DNA of 64,000 nt from Flavobacteriaceae bacterium. Its GTDB lineage: Bacteria; Bacteroidota; Bacteroidia; Flavobacteriales; Flavobacteriaceae. Positions 49,815 to 58,828 of the stretch are shown piece by piece. Within the stretch, counting starts at the first letter, position 1. Each line of letters opens with the position of its first letter. Made by a program: the position numbers and the translations under genes. Location of the stretch: NCBI GenBank assembly GCA_947456955.1, contig CANGTQ010000005.1, positions 72,880 to 136,879 of the forward strand, in the 5' to 3' direction. Below the pieces are notes generated by a model. The model saw nothing but the letters and a program-made list of their open reading frames with translations, had not been told where the DNA came from and ran no database searches.

Positions 49815-50783
49815 CTATTGTCTACTCTGAACGTAATCTGACAATTCATCAACATTGCTACTAAATGTAAAAATACCATTTAACTTGAAATAATTTCTTG
49901 GTTCACTACAAAAATCATAGGCATATTTGGCAAAGTCCAATTTATTGTCTTCAAAATTAAAAGTATTGGCAATTTGAATAATTTGATCAACATTCAAACA
50001 GTTGGCCGTAATTACCTGCTTTGCCGTTTTTAATCTAGTATCTTCAAAGCTCTGATTTTTAATTGTTGACAAAGCTGCATTAAAATTACCTGGTGTCATA
50101 CAACTTCTACCACCACAACCTCTAACAGGCCCATCGTGATCGACGATAATTGCATTTGAATTATTGGAGGTTGTTGTAGTGGTTGTTTGTGTCACTGTTC
50201 CACCGCCAATGTTATCGTTAATAGAAACTCCCAAACCTAAATTAACACCGTCAACATTTACTCCAATTCCTAGATTTACTCCGCCAGAGTTTACTCCATT
50301 TGTTTGGGTTGTGGTTGTGGTAGTCGTTTGAGAAACTCCTCCAACCGGTTGTGAAACGATAACTGGTCTTGGTTGTCCATAGTGAATGACATGAACATTT
50401 GATGATGGAATAAAATCAGGTTGAACAGGAATAGATGAATAATAATTCAACTTCATTTTGGTTTTGTTATTTTTATCTCTCTTGATTTTATAGGTAACAT
50501 CTGAGAATATTCCGTCAACATCGGTTAACATTAAGTTATTTTTGCTAACATCGGTTAACGTTTTATCTTCAAATCTAATTTTAGCATTATAGTATGGTTG
50601 ATTCAAATCTTCAACACGCAAATTAGTTTGTGGTGTGTCATTTATTATTTCACCGTTCAAGATAAGTGTAAATTTATCGCCATCTTCAGAGAAAATAGTC
50701 AAGTGACCAACTGGTCCTCCTGGTTGTGCAAAAGATAAAGATGAAACTAACCAAATTGCCAAAAGTGTAATCTTTCTTGTCAT
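49815..50783 (-). CDS. DUF4476 exported protein with low-complexity linker
   Basis: A 322-residue protein with a signal peptide (LLAIWLVSSLSFAQ). An N-terminal domain of about 120 residues is followed by a Thr/Gly/Asn-rich linker containing two near-repeats (NSGGVNLGIGVNVDGVNLGLGVSI flanked by poly-Thr). The C-terminal DUF4476 domain (about residues 228-322) includes MTPGNFNAALSTIKNQSFEDTRLKTAKQVI and LDFAKYAYDFCSEPRNYFKLNGIF. The function of DUF4476 is unknown. The gene is monocistronic. Confidence 0.88.
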   Translation of the reverse strand: MTRKITLLAIWLVSSLSFAQPGGPVGHLTIFSEDGDKFTLILNGEIINDTPQTNLRVEDLNQPYYNAKIRFEDKTLTDVSKNNLMLTDVDGIFSDVTYKIKRDKNNKTKMKLNYYSSIPVQPDFIPSSNVHVIHYGQPRPVIVSQPVGGVSQTTTTTTTQTNGVNSGGVNLGIGVNVDGVNLGLGVSINDNIGGGTVTQTTTTTTSNNSNAIIVDHDGPVRGCGGRSCMTPGNFNAALSTIKNQSFEDTRLKTAKQVITANCLNVDQIIQIANTFNFEDNKLDFAKYAYDFCSEPRNYFKLNGIFTFSSNVDELSDYVQSRQ

Positions 50784-50938
50784 AATAATTTATTATTTTT
50801 TTGTGTTACAAATATAATTTTTTTTCTTTTATTTTATAATCGTTACCAAATACAATGCAAAAGTTTGAAAGTTATTTGAATTGAAAATTATAATTTAAAA
50901 CAAACTCTGTATATTTAAACTCTTTTATTTTTTTGTCA

Positions 50939-52267
50939 ATGAACGATTCTATAACACTTTTAATTACATTTTTTCTTTCTTTAGTGATCGGGATTTATAT
51001 CGGAAAAACACTTTTAGCAGCCAATTCAAAATTGGACAAAGCGTCTTTGGAAGAAAAATTAAATGGTTTGTTGCAGCAAATTGAACAATTTAAAATGCAA
51101 TTAAATCAAACTGTTCAGGAACGTGAAACTATTCGCTCCGAAAAAGAATCATTAGCCATACAATTATCCAAAAAGGAAACTGATTTTGAAAATCTGTGGG
51201 AAAGAAATAAGGAACAAAAGGAGGAAGTAGAAAAACTACAGGAGAAATTCACAAAAGAATTCGAAAATCTGGCGAACAAAATACTTGAAGAAAAGACTTC
51301 TAAATTCACAGAACAAAACAAGGAAAACCTCAAAAATATCCTGACGCCATTGCAGGATAAAATTCAGCTTTTTGAAAAGAAAGTAGAAGACACTCACAAG
51401 GAAAGTATTGATTATCATGCCGCATTACGTCAACAAATTTTGGGCTTGCGCGAAATGAACGAGCAAATGAGCAAGGAAACGCTGAACTTGACCAAAGCGC
51501 TTAAAGGCGATAGTAAAATGCAAGGGAATTGGGGTGAATTGATTCTGGAGCGCGTCCTTGAAAAATCAGGTTTGGAAAAAGGTCGCGAATACGAAGTGCA
51601 GCAAAGCTTTGTAACCGATGATGGCAATCGGGTTTTTCCTGATGTAGTGATTAATTTACCTGATGGCAAGAAAATGGTAGTCGATTCAAAAGTGACTCTG
51701 ACCGCATACGAAAGATATATCAACGAGGAAGATGATGACGCCAAAACCCAACATTTAAAAGAACATGTCATGGCTTTGAAACGTCATGTAGACCAATTGA
51801 GCGAGAAGAATTATCACGATTTGTATCAAATGGAAAGCCCTGATTTTGTGTTGTTATTTATTCCTATTGAATCCGCTTTTGCTTTGGCATTAAATGAAGA
51901 CACTTCCCTTTACAACAAAGCTTTTGAAAAGAATATTGTCATTGTTACACCTTCAACATTATTGGCAACATTGCGAACTATTGACAGCATGTGGACAAAT
52001 CAAAAACAACAGGAAAACGCGTTGGAAATTGCACGACAAGCCGGAGCTTTGTACGACAAATTTGAAGGTTTTGTAGCTGATTTAGTAAAGGTTGGAAATA
52101 AAATCAAAGATTCCAAAACAGAATATGAAAATGCTATGAGTAAGTTGGTTGATGGTAGTGGAAATCTAATCAATCGTGTTGAAAACCTAAAGAAAATGGG
52201 AGCAAAAGCCAAAAAAGCATTACCCGAAAATATTTTGCAGAGGGCTAGTAAAGAAGAAGAATTATAG
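50939..52267 (+). CDS. rmuC: RmuC-family DNA recombination protein
   Basis: About 442 residues from the ATG at 50939. An N-terminal membrane helix (SITLLITFFLSLVIGIYIGKTL) is followed by a long coiled coil (about residues 30-160) and the RmuC domain (MQGNWGELILERVLEKSGLEKGREYEVQQSF...RVFPDVVINLPDGKKMVVDSKVTLTAYERY, then DFVLLFIPIESAFALAL and FVIVTPSTLLATLRTI). RmuC limits sequence inversions in E. coli. A TTG 6 nt upstream is an equally possible start. Confidence 0.93.
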   Translation: MNDSITLLITFFLSLVIGIYIGKTLLAANSKLDKASLEEKLNGLLQQIEQFKMQLNQTVQERETIRSEKESLAIQLSKKETDFENLWERNKEQKEEVEKLQEKFTKEFENLANKILEEKTSKFTEQNKENLKNILTPLQDKIQLFEKKVEDTHKESIDYHAALRQQILGLREMNEQMSKETLNLTKALKGDSKMQGNWGELILERVLEKSGLEKGREYEVQQSFVTDDGNRVFPDVVINLPDGKKMVVDSKVTLTAYERYINEEDDDAKTQHLKEHVMALKRHVDQLSEKNYHDLYQMESPDFVLLFIPIESAFALALNEDTSLYNKAFEKNIVIVTPSTLLATLRTIDSMWTNQKQQENALEIARQAGALYDKFEGFVADLVKVGNKIKDSKTEYENAMSKLVDGSGNLINRVENLKKMGAKAKKALPENILQRASKEEEL

Positions 52268-52363
52268 AGAATTAAACTACATGTTTTTTTGTCAAATTAT
52301 CAGTAGATATATTTCTTTTTTTTAGAATTTATCTTAATTTTTATAAGGCTATTAAATAATTAC

Positions 52364-52371
52364 TATATTTG
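52364..52371 (+). promoter_or_regulatory. Candidate -7 promoter box of the cytochrome lipoprotein operon
   Basis: TATATTTG is a perfect TAnnTTTG match 20 nt upstream of the ATG at 52392. Confidence 0.5.
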
Positions 52372-52391
52372 GTCTGCATTTTAAAAAACCT

Positions 52392-53513
52392 ATGAAAAAA
52401 TATTACATTTTATCAATTACATTACTTTTATCTTTCATCATTTTTGTTTCTTGTTCAGACAAAGATGATGAGTACATTCCGGTTTATCCTGTTACAGTTG
52501 ACTTAACTCAAGTTCCTTATCCAAAATTATCAGATTACAATTTTTTTGAAGGTCCAATAAAAAATCAAAAACCTTCGTTAGATGTTTTGCCCTATGAACC
52601 TGCAAGTTCATTGTTTACAGATTACGCAATCAAAAAAAGATTTATTTGGATGCCAAAAGGTGTTAAAGGTACATTTAATGGGGTTAATAATGTAATTGAA
52701 CTACCAGTTGGTGCTGCATTAATTAAATCATTTTATTTTGATAATGTCCAACCTAACAACACTACACGAATTATTGAAACTAGAATAATGATAAGGAAAG
52801 CTAGTGGATGGATTTTTGCCGAATATGTTTGGAATGAAGAACAAACTGAAGCATATTTAAACATGAATGGCAGTAGTACAAGCGTAACATGGAAAGATGA
52901 AAATAATATAATCAAAACTGCTTCGAATTATCGAATTCCATCTGGGGGACAATGTCTAATTTGCCACAAAGTTGACTCAGATCAGGGCTCGGGTGTCGTA
53001 TCGGTTGCTATACCTATTGGAATTAAGCCCCAAAATTTAAATTTCAATTATAATTACATTTCAAGCAATGAAAATCAATTATCCAAATGGGTACAACAAA
53101 ATTATTTAGAAAATGCAATACCTTCTAATATTGAATCAACCGTTAATTATAAAGATACTTCAAAACCTTTAGAACTAAGAGTTAGATCCTATTTAGATAT
53201 TAATTGTGCGCATTGCCATCAAGAAGGAAGTCATTGCTCTTATAGACCAATGCGTTTTGCATTTAGTGAGACTGGCAATGTTAATGGAAGAACAAATCAA
53301 GGTATTTGTGTAGATACTCAAGATATGGCAGGTTTTCCTGAATCGTTAAGCAAAATAATAGATCCAAGCAATGTCAATCGTTCTATGTTGTATTATAGAT
53401 TAAATACTGAAGAAGAAGGATACAGAATGCCTCTTATAGGTAGATCAATAATACACGAAGAAGGGGTTAATTTAATAAGAGAATATATTAACTCATTATC
53501 GGGTTGTCGTTAA
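52392..53513 (+). CDS. Diheme c-type cytochrome lipoprotein (SO2930/TIGR03806-like)
   Basis: A 373-residue lipoprotein (FIIFVSC, Cys21) with two heme c sites, CLICH (GGQCLICHKVD, residue about 190) and CAHCH (INCAHCHQEG, residue about 273), indicating an extracytoplasmic electron-transfer or oxidoreductase role. The preceding regions ESYFLPKLSDYNFFEGP-like (PKLSDYNFFEGPIKNQKPSLDVLPYEPASSLFTDYAIKKRFIWMPKG) match the family that often follows or is fused to VCBS-type proteins. The partner gene starts 15 nt downstream and encodes a T9SS-secreted protein. Confidence 0.85.
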   Translation: MKKYYILSITLLLSFIIFVSCSDKDDEYIPVYPVTVDLTQVPYPKLSDYNFFEGPIKNQKPSLDVLPYEPASSLFTDYAIKKRFIWMPKGVKGTFNGVNNVIELPVGAALIKSFYFDNVQPNNTTRIIETRIMIRKASGWIFAEYVWNEEQTEAYLNMNGSSTSVTWKDENNIIKTASNYRIPSGGQCLICHKVDSDQGSGVVSVAIPIGIKPQNLNFNYNYISSNENQLSKWVQQNYLENAIPSNIESTVNYKDTSKPLELRVRSYLDINCAHCHQEGSHCSYRPMRFAFSETGNVNGRTNQGICVDTQDMAGFPESLSKIIDPSNVNRSMLYYRLNTEEEGYRMPLIGRSIIHEEGVNLIREYINSLSGCR

Positions 53514-53528
53514 TAATAAATTAAAAAT

Positions 53529-55601
53529 ATGAACAAAATTACTTTCATTGTAGTATTTGTATTAAGTATACAAATAAATTTTGCACAAAACACTTGTGCT
53601 ACAGCATTACCAATTACCGCTGGCACTCATGTAATCGATGCCATTAATGGAACAGAAGTCTCAACTCCAGTATGTGCAGCAAATGGAACGGGACAAACTG
53701 CTGCTGAATGGTATGCTTATACTCCAACTCAAAATTTATCGATCAAAGTAACTTCTGATCTAAGTGTAAATATTTGTAAAGATACTCGTGTACATATATA
53801 CACAGGTACTTGCGGAACTTTAACATGTATAACTGGTGATGACGATGGTGGTATAATTGCTTGTAACTCAGGAAATACCAATGCTTATTTATCCACAGCT
53901 ACTTTTAATGTTACAGCTGGTGTAACATATTATATTGTTTGGGATAATAAATGGAGTTCACTTGGATTTACATTTCAACTTTCAGAAGCACCAATTGTAA
54001 TTCCACCTACTGGCCCAGTAACGTTTATTTCTCAAAATATAGCAACTATAAATAGCTCTTATAACATTTGTGTTGTTGATATGAATAATGATTTCCTGGA
54101 TGATATTGTTGGCGTAAGTGCAAATAACATAAGAATACATAGGCAAAATTTTGATGGCTCTTTCACAATGACTGATTATCCAACTGCAACTGCTGATAAT
54201 CTTCCAACGTGGAGTTTAACAGCGGGCGACTACAATAAAGATGGCTATAATGATTTAATGTATGGCAGTACAAATGGTTTAACATTTTTTAAATCAAACT
54301 CAACCGGAACTGCTTATATTAAAGATAATCCAGGACAAAATATTTTTTGCCAACGATCAAATTTTATTGACTTAAATAATGATGGTAATTTAGATGCTTT
54401 TGTTTGTCATGATGTTAACCCTAATGTATACTACTTAAACAATGGTTCCAGTGTGATGACTTATTATCAATCCAACAATCCGTTAACGCCCGGTGCAATT
54501 TTACTAGGAATTAATCCTGCTGGAGGAAATTATGGTTCTATTTGGGTTGATTATGATAACGATGGTGACCAAGACTTATTTATTGCTAAATGTCGTGGCG
54601 GATCAGGTACTGCTAAATTCAACGAGTTACATAGAAACAATGGGAATGGAACTTTTACTGATGTATCAGTAGCAGCTAATATGTACGACCCAGTTCAAAC
54701 ATGGTCTTCTGCTTGGGGTGATTTTGACAATGATGGTGACATGGATGCACTTGTTGGAGCTAGTTCCTTTACAGATGGTTCTCATAAATACATGAGAAAT
54801 AATGCAGATGGCACTTTTACTGACACAACTGCAGGAACTGGTTGGGATACAAATACTTCAGCAAATATTGAACATATTGCTTACGATTTTGACAACAATG
54901 GTTTTGTAGATGTAATGGGCGGAGGAAATAAAATTATGTACAACCAAGGAAATGGAACTTTCACCCCATTTAATCATGGATTTGGTGTAAGTGCAGTTGG
55001 TGATTTAAATAATGATGGATTTTTAGATTTTCAATCAGGAAATACATTAAGAATAAGTTCTGGAAATTCTAATAAATGGTTAAAATTAAATTTACAAGGT
55101 ATTCAAAGTAATAGAAATGGTATTGGTGCTAGAGTTGAAATATATGGTGCTTGGGGAAAACAAATTAGAGACGTTAGAAGTGGAGAAGGATTTGAATACA
55201 TGAGTTCATTAAATGTGCATTTTGGTATAGGCCAAGCTACAACTATTGATCAAGTAATAATAAGATGGCCTTCTGGAGTTATTGACACATACAGCAATGT
55301 TTCTCCAAATCAAAGACTAAATGTTGTTGAAGGTGCTACTTTAGGAAACAACTCATTTGAAAACTTTGTGTTCACCATGTATCCTAATCCCGTAAAAAAC
55401 ATTATCAATATTTCAATAAACACTGCTAATCCGGTTGAATTTATCAGTGCCGAAATTTATGACTTAACAGGAAGAAGAGTTCAAACTAGTTTGGTTCAAA
55501 ATCAAAGTGTAAATGTAGATTTATTATCTACAGGTACTTATATACTAAAACTTACAGACAGTAACAATGAAAACTACAGTCAAAAATTCATCAAAGAGTA
55601 A
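53529..55601 (+). CDS. T9SS-secreted FG-GAP/VCBS repeat protein with UnbV/ASPIC domain
   Basis: A 690-residue secreted protein. A signal peptide (FIVVFVLSIQINFAQ) precedes a jellyroll-like N-terminal part (residues 20-150, with paired cysteines). FG-GAP repeats follow, with calcium loops such as DMNNDFLDD, DYNKDGYND, DLNNDGNLD, DYDNDGDQD, DFDNDGDMD and DFDNNGFVD. Then come an ASPIC/UnbV domain (WLKLNLQGIQSNRNGIGARVEIYGAWGKQIRDVRSGEGFEYMSSLNVHFGIG) and a C-terminal type A sorting domain (MYPNPVKNIINISI..GTYILKL). It should end up on the surface or outside. It forms an operon with the diheme lipoprotein and ends with a terminator. Confidence 0.93.
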   Translation: MNKITFIVVFVLSIQINFAQNTCATALPITAGTHVIDAINGTEVSTPVCAANGTGQTAAEWYAYTPTQNLSIKVTSDLSVNICKDTRVHIYTGTCGTLTCITGDDDGGIIACNSGNTNAYLSTATFNVTAGVTYYIVWDNKWSSLGFTFQLSEAPIVIPPTGPVTFISQNIATINSSYNICVVDMNNDFLDDIVGVSANNIRIHRQNFDGSFTMTDYPTATADNLPTWSLTAGDYNKDGYNDLMYGSTNGLTFFKSNSTGTAYIKDNPGQNIFCQRSNFIDLNNDGNLDAFVCHDVNPNVYYLNNGSSVMTYYQSNNPLTPGAILLGINPAGGNYGSIWVDYDNDGDQDLFIAKCRGGSGTAKFNELHRNNGNGTFTDVSVAANMYDPVQTWSSAWGDFDNDGDMDALVGASSFTDGSHKYMRNNADGTFTDTTAGTGWDTNTSANIEHIAYDFDNNGFVDVMGGGNKIMYNQGNGTFTPFNHGFGVSAVGDLNNDGFLDFQSGNTLRISSGNSNKWLKLNLQGIQSNRNGIGARVEIYGAWGKQIRDVRSGEGFEYMSSLNVHFGIGQATTIDQVIIRWPSGVIDTYSNVSPNQRLNVVEGATLGNNSFENFVFTMYPNPVKNIINISINTANPVEFISAEIYDLTGRRVQTSLVQNQSVNVDLLSTGTYILKLTDSNNENYSQKFIKE

Positions 55602-55617
55602 TCAACTTCTTTAACAA

Positions 55618-55658
55618 AAAATGCCTCAAAAGTTTTTTACTTTTGAGGCATTTTTATT
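55618..55658. terminator. Strong bidirectional terminator
   Basis: ATGCCTCAAAAG and CTTTTGAGGCAT form a 12-bp stem flanked by A and T runs, between the plus-strand FG-GAP gene and the minus-strand GNAT gene. Confidence 0.92.
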
Positions 55659-55677
55659 TTTAAATACATCGAATGGC

Positions 55678-56175
55678 TTAAATTGTCTTTTCCATCACAA
55701 AATCATCCATTACAAAACCATTACCAATATCTATAACTTCTTCATTGCTTATGGTAAAACCAATACTTTCATAAAACCGAATGGCTTTATTTTTCTTATT
55801 TACATTCAAAATCAACCCTTTTTGATGACGCTCTTTAGCTTCATCAACAATAAAATTAATGAGTGCTTTCCCAACACCTTTACCCTGATGATTGGTCAAA
55901 ATATAAATTTTATGAATTTTTGTTTTGGGTTTTTTACCATGATTGAATTCATAGGAAGCAAAACCCAAAACCGTTTCCTCTTCTTTTGCCAAAATAAAAC
56001 GGTGCTTTTTTTCATTAGCTTGTAACTGCAATGAAGTGATACTATACATCATTTCCATCATATAATCGAGCTGCTCCTGACTCAAAGTTGTACTATAAAC
56101 TATTGGCCAAACTGCTGCGGCAATGGCTCTAATACTTGTAAAATTCTCGTCTGTATTTCTTTGAATTACGACCAT
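55678..56175 (-). CDS. GNAT-family N-acetyltransferase
   Basis: A 165-residue acetyltransferase. The acetyl-CoA binding motif is KIYILTNHQGKGVGKALINFI (Q/R-x-x-G-x-G/A) near residue 95, followed by GLILNVNKKNKAIRFYESIGF. The substrate is unknown. It is 1 nt downstream of the DUF1801 gene, so the pair is co-transcribed. Confidence 0.9.
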   Translation of the reverse strand: MVVIQRNTDENFTSIRAIAAAVWPIVYSTTLSQEQLDYMMEMMYSITSLQLQANEKKHRFILAKEEETVLGFASYEFNHGKKPKTKIHKIYILTNHQGKGVGKALINFIVDEAKERHQKGLILNVNKKNKAIRFYESIGFTISNEEVIDIGNGFVMDDFVMEKTI

Positions 56176-56176
56176 C

Positions 56177-56632
56177 CTACTTCCTATATGCTTTTTCGTA
56201 ATTTAAAATCCAATCTTCAACAGTCACTTTAGCTGCTAATTCTCCGATAAAATGAAATGGAATATCATCCATTTTTTTTAATCTAATACAGCTTTTTCCC
56301 ATATCAAGTTTGGTTTTGACGTGTTTTGGATATTCGGAAACAAACCAAGATTCCAAATTTTTATTGGCATAAATTCCCATGTGATATAAGGCAATAAAAT
56401 TCTTTTGGGAGGCCAAATTAATAAAAGGCAATGGTAATTTTGGATCACAATGGTAACCAGACGGATAAATAGAATGTGGCACAACATAACCCAACATTCC
56501 GTAACTAATGACTTCTTCAAAGCCTTGGGGTAAATTTTCCTTTATAGCATTGCGAAGTTTTAACATGGCTTCTTTTCTATCTTCCGGTAATTCAGATAAA
56601 TATTGTTCTGGAGTTGTAGCTTTTGATTGCAT
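56177..56632 (-). CDS. DUF1801 (YdhG-like) protein
   Basis: A 151-residue cytosolic protein: TPEQYLSELPEDRKEAMLKLRNAIKENLPQGFEEVISYGMLGYVVP, then FINLASQKNFIALYHMGIYA and GKSCIRLKKMDDIPFHFIGELAAKVT. The family includes YdhG/frataxin-like folds with iron-related proposals, but the function is unproven. It precedes the GNAT gene by 1 nt. Confidence 0.88.
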   Translation of the reverse strand: MQSKATTPEQYLSELPEDRKEAMLKLRNAIKENLPQGFEEVISYGMLGYVVPHSIYPSGYHCDPKLPLPFINLASQKNFIALYHMGIYANKNLESWFVSEYPKHVKTKLDMGKSCIRLKKMDDIPFHFIGELAAKVTVEDWILNYEKAYRK

Positions 56633-56819
56633 GGTTTAATGATTTGTATATCAAAAGTAGAAATAATTTTAATAGTTTTACGTTTTGATTTTTGTAAGTA
56701 TTGTATATGTACAAAAGTCCGTTAAGAAAAGACAAAACTTGCTTGAATTGTAATTATGTTGAGCATCTTACTCTTAGCATTTAACGTATATACCTTTATC
56801 AATATCCATTAACAATATC

Positions 56820-57857
56820 ATGATTAGAAAAACAATTGCATTATTACTGTTCTCGTTTGCATTTTTAAACTGTTCTAGCCAGAAAGCTGTTGTAGCGGTA
56901 AAACCTGTTGATCATTCAAAAAATAATTATATTGATATTATTTCTAGGGAAAGCCTAAAACAAAACCTTGAAATTATTGCTTCTGATGGTATGGAAGGTA
57001 GAGATACCGGAAGTGAAGGTCAAAAAAAAGCTGGACGCTATATTATTGATTGGTATATAAGCCATGGAGTCAGTTTTCCGAAAGGAGCAACCAATTATTA
57101 CCAACACATCCCAGCTGCTTTTTTAAATGCAAAATACAATGAAAATCTTCCAGATTCTGAGAATATTTGGGCATTTATAGAAGGTTCTGAAAAACCAGAT
57201 GAAATCGTTATAATTTCAGCTCATTATGATCACGTAGGTATTATGAAAGGAGAAATCTACAACGGTGCCGATGATGATGGCTCAGGAACAGTTGCTATTA
57301 TGGAAATTGCCGCTGCATTTCAAAAAGCTAAAGATGAAGGTCATGGTCCTAAACGTTCCGTCTTAATTCTGCATATGACAGGCGAAGAACATGGTTTACA
57401 TGGTTCACGTTTTTATTCTGAAAATCCACTTTTCCCTTTAGCCAATACAGTTGCCGATGTCAACATAGACATGATTGGAAGACGTGATCCGTTTCACGAA
57501 GATTCTAATAACTATATATATTTGATTGGCTCTGATTATTTATCAACCGATTTATTTAATGTCTGTGAAGAAGTAAATAAGAAATATAAATTACTCACAT
57601 TAGATTATAAATACAACGATAAAAAAGATCCCAATCGTTTTTACTATCGTTCCGATCATTATAATTTTGCCAAAAACGGTATTCCATCAGTATTCCTTTT
57701 CAACGGAACACATGAAGATTATCACAAAGCTACTGATGAAGTAACTAAAATTGAGTTTGATGCCTTAACCAAAAGAACGCAATATGCCTTTGCCATTGCG
57801 TGGGAAATTGCTAATAGAAAAGACAAATTAATAGTAGATAAAACGGATGGTCGATAA
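56820..57857 (+). CDS. M28-family peptidase, lipoprotein
   Basis: A 345-residue lipoprotein (LFSFAFLNC, Cys18). The M28 zinc-site motifs are IISAHYDHVGI (His-x-Asp), NGADDDGSGT, the catalytic GEEHGLHGS Glu-Glu, NIDMIGRRD, and the last histidine in GTHEDYHKATD. It degrades peptides at the envelope. It is the second M28 enzyme in the window (the other at 4009-5379), but they differ in length and domain make-up and are not a recent duplication. Confidence 0.93.
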   Translation: MIRKTIALLLFSFAFLNCSSQKAVVAVKPVDHSKNNYIDIISRESLKQNLEIIASDGMEGRDTGSEGQKKAGRYIIDWYISHGVSFPKGATNYYQHIPAAFLNAKYNENLPDSENIWAFIEGSEKPDEIVIISAHYDHVGIMKGEIYNGADDDGSGTVAIMEIAAAFQKAKDEGHGPKRSVLILHMTGEEHGLHGSRFYSENPLFPLANTVADVNIDMIGRRDPFHEDSNNYIYLIGSDYLSTDLFNVCEEVNKKYKLLTLDYKYNDKKDPNRFYYRSDHYNFAKNGIPSVFLFNGTHEDYHKATDEVTKIEFDALTKRTQYAFAIAWEIANRKDKLIVDKTDGR

Positions 57858-57870
57858 GTGATACAAACAA

Positions 57871-57897
57871 AAAAAGTCCTGAAAATCAGGACTTTTT
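57871..57897. terminator. Terminator after the M28 lipoprotein gene
   Basis: AAAAAGTCCTGA and TCAGGACTTTTT form a 12-bp stem around AAA, followed by AGTT. It is active for plus-strand transcripts and could also end the minus-strand tRNA-His transcript. Confidence 0.9.
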
Positions 57898-57904
57898 AGT
57901 TAAG

Positions 57905-57979
57905 GGTGGCTGACCGGGTTCGAACCGGCGACCCTCGGCACCACAAACCAATACTCTAACCAGCTGAGCTACAACCACC
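57905..57979 (-). tRNA. tRNA-His (anticodon GTG)
   Basis: A 75-nt cloverleaf on the minus strand: the 8-bp acceptor GGTGGTTG/CAGCCACC includes the G-1:C73 pair diagnostic for tRNA-His. The D arm is AGCTCAGCTGGTTAGAGT, the anticodon stem TTGGT/GCCGA encloses TTGTGGT with GTG, and the T arm contains GGTTCGAACCC. CCA is not encoded. Confidence 0.96.
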
Positions 57980-58041
57980 ATTTTTAACGAGTGCAAATAT
58001 AGTATAAATTCTATTCTACCTCCAAGAAAAAAATTAAAAAG

Positions 58042-58758
58042 TTACTTTAAATCACTTAAGCTATTGACGGCCAAATACCTTTCTACAGTGAATCCTTCGG
58101 CATATTCTACGCCTACTAATCGTCCAAAATCCTGAGAACGATAATGAATACTTTCCAAGAAGTTTTTAGTGGCAATTGGTGTTACAGGTTCATTCGAATT
58201 TTCAGAATAAAACTGTGAGGAATAGGCCAAAATACTATCTGTTTTTTTATCTATAAATCCAGTAATATCAACTACAAAATCAGGTTCAATGTTTTCCCAC
58301 TGAATATAATGATAAACCCTTTTGGGACGCCAAGTTTCTTGATTTTCTCCATCAAGAGTTGTTTCAATTTTTCTCAAACCCGAAAGAAAACAGGAATCAG
58401 AAACAAGTTTGCTTGCTTTTCCATGATCAATATGCCGATCACGTATAGCATTGCAAAGCACAATTTCAGGCTGGTATTTACGAATCATTTTTATAATTTG
58501 AAGTTGATGTGCTTCATCATTAACAAAAAAACCATCACGCATATTTAGGTTTTCACGAACTGCAATTCCCAAAATAGTAGCAGCAAGTGCCGATTCAGAG
58601 TCACGAATTTCAACCGAACCGCGCGTTCCCAATTCGCCGCGAGTTAAATCGATAATACCAACCTTTTTTCCCAATGAAATTTCTTTTGCAATGGTACCAC
58701 TACAACCTAACTCTACATCATCCGGATGCGCTCCAAAAGCTAGTATATCTAGTTTCAT
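58042..58758 (-). CDS. bshB1: Bacillithiol biosynthesis deacetylase BshB1
   Basis: A 238-residue zinc hydrolase of the LmbE/PIG-L family removing acetyl from GlcNAc-malate. The zinc motif is ILAFGAHPDDVELGCSGTI (HPDD) with RDRHIDHGKASKLV downstream. LTRGELGTRGSVEIRDSESALAATILG is characteristic of BshB1. It implies the organism makes bacillithiol, and the DinB-like protein at 19561-20022 could be a bacillithiol-linked enzyme. Confidence 0.94.
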   Translation of the reverse strand: MKLDILAFGAHPDDVELGCSGTIAKEISLGKKVGIIDLTRGELGTRGSVEIRDSESALAATILGIAVRENLNMRDGFFVNDEAHQLQIIKMIRKYQPEIVLCNAIRDRHIDHGKASKLVSDSCFLSGLRKIETTLDGENQETWRPKRVYHYIQWENIEPDFVVDITGFIDKKTDSILAYSSQFYSENSNEPVTPIATKNFLESIHYRSQDFGRLVGVEYAEGFTVERYLAVNSLSDLK

Positions 58759-58787
58759 ATTTTTTAGTATAAGTTATTTAACTTCAA

Positions 58788-58828
58788 AATTATCAATTAT
58801 CAATTATCAATTATCAATTATCAATTTA
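58788..58828. repeat. Five perfect AATTATC tandem repeats at the menF stop
   Basis: Five 7-bp units (58788-58822) plus a partial. On the minus strand the array reads AATTGAT repeatedly, and its first unit supplies the menF stop codon (AAT TGA). The same arrangement is seen at the btuD and trmL ends. Confidence 0.9.

Noticed and set aside
55678..56025. Plus-strand open frame inside the GNAT gene
   Set aside because: It is a shadow of the minus-strand acetyltransferase, with AT-driven hydrophobic composition and no family resemblance.
4009..57857. Recent duplication of M28 peptidases
   Set aside because: The two enzymes differ in length, domain content and sequence around the zinc motifs, so they are separate family members, not a recent copy.
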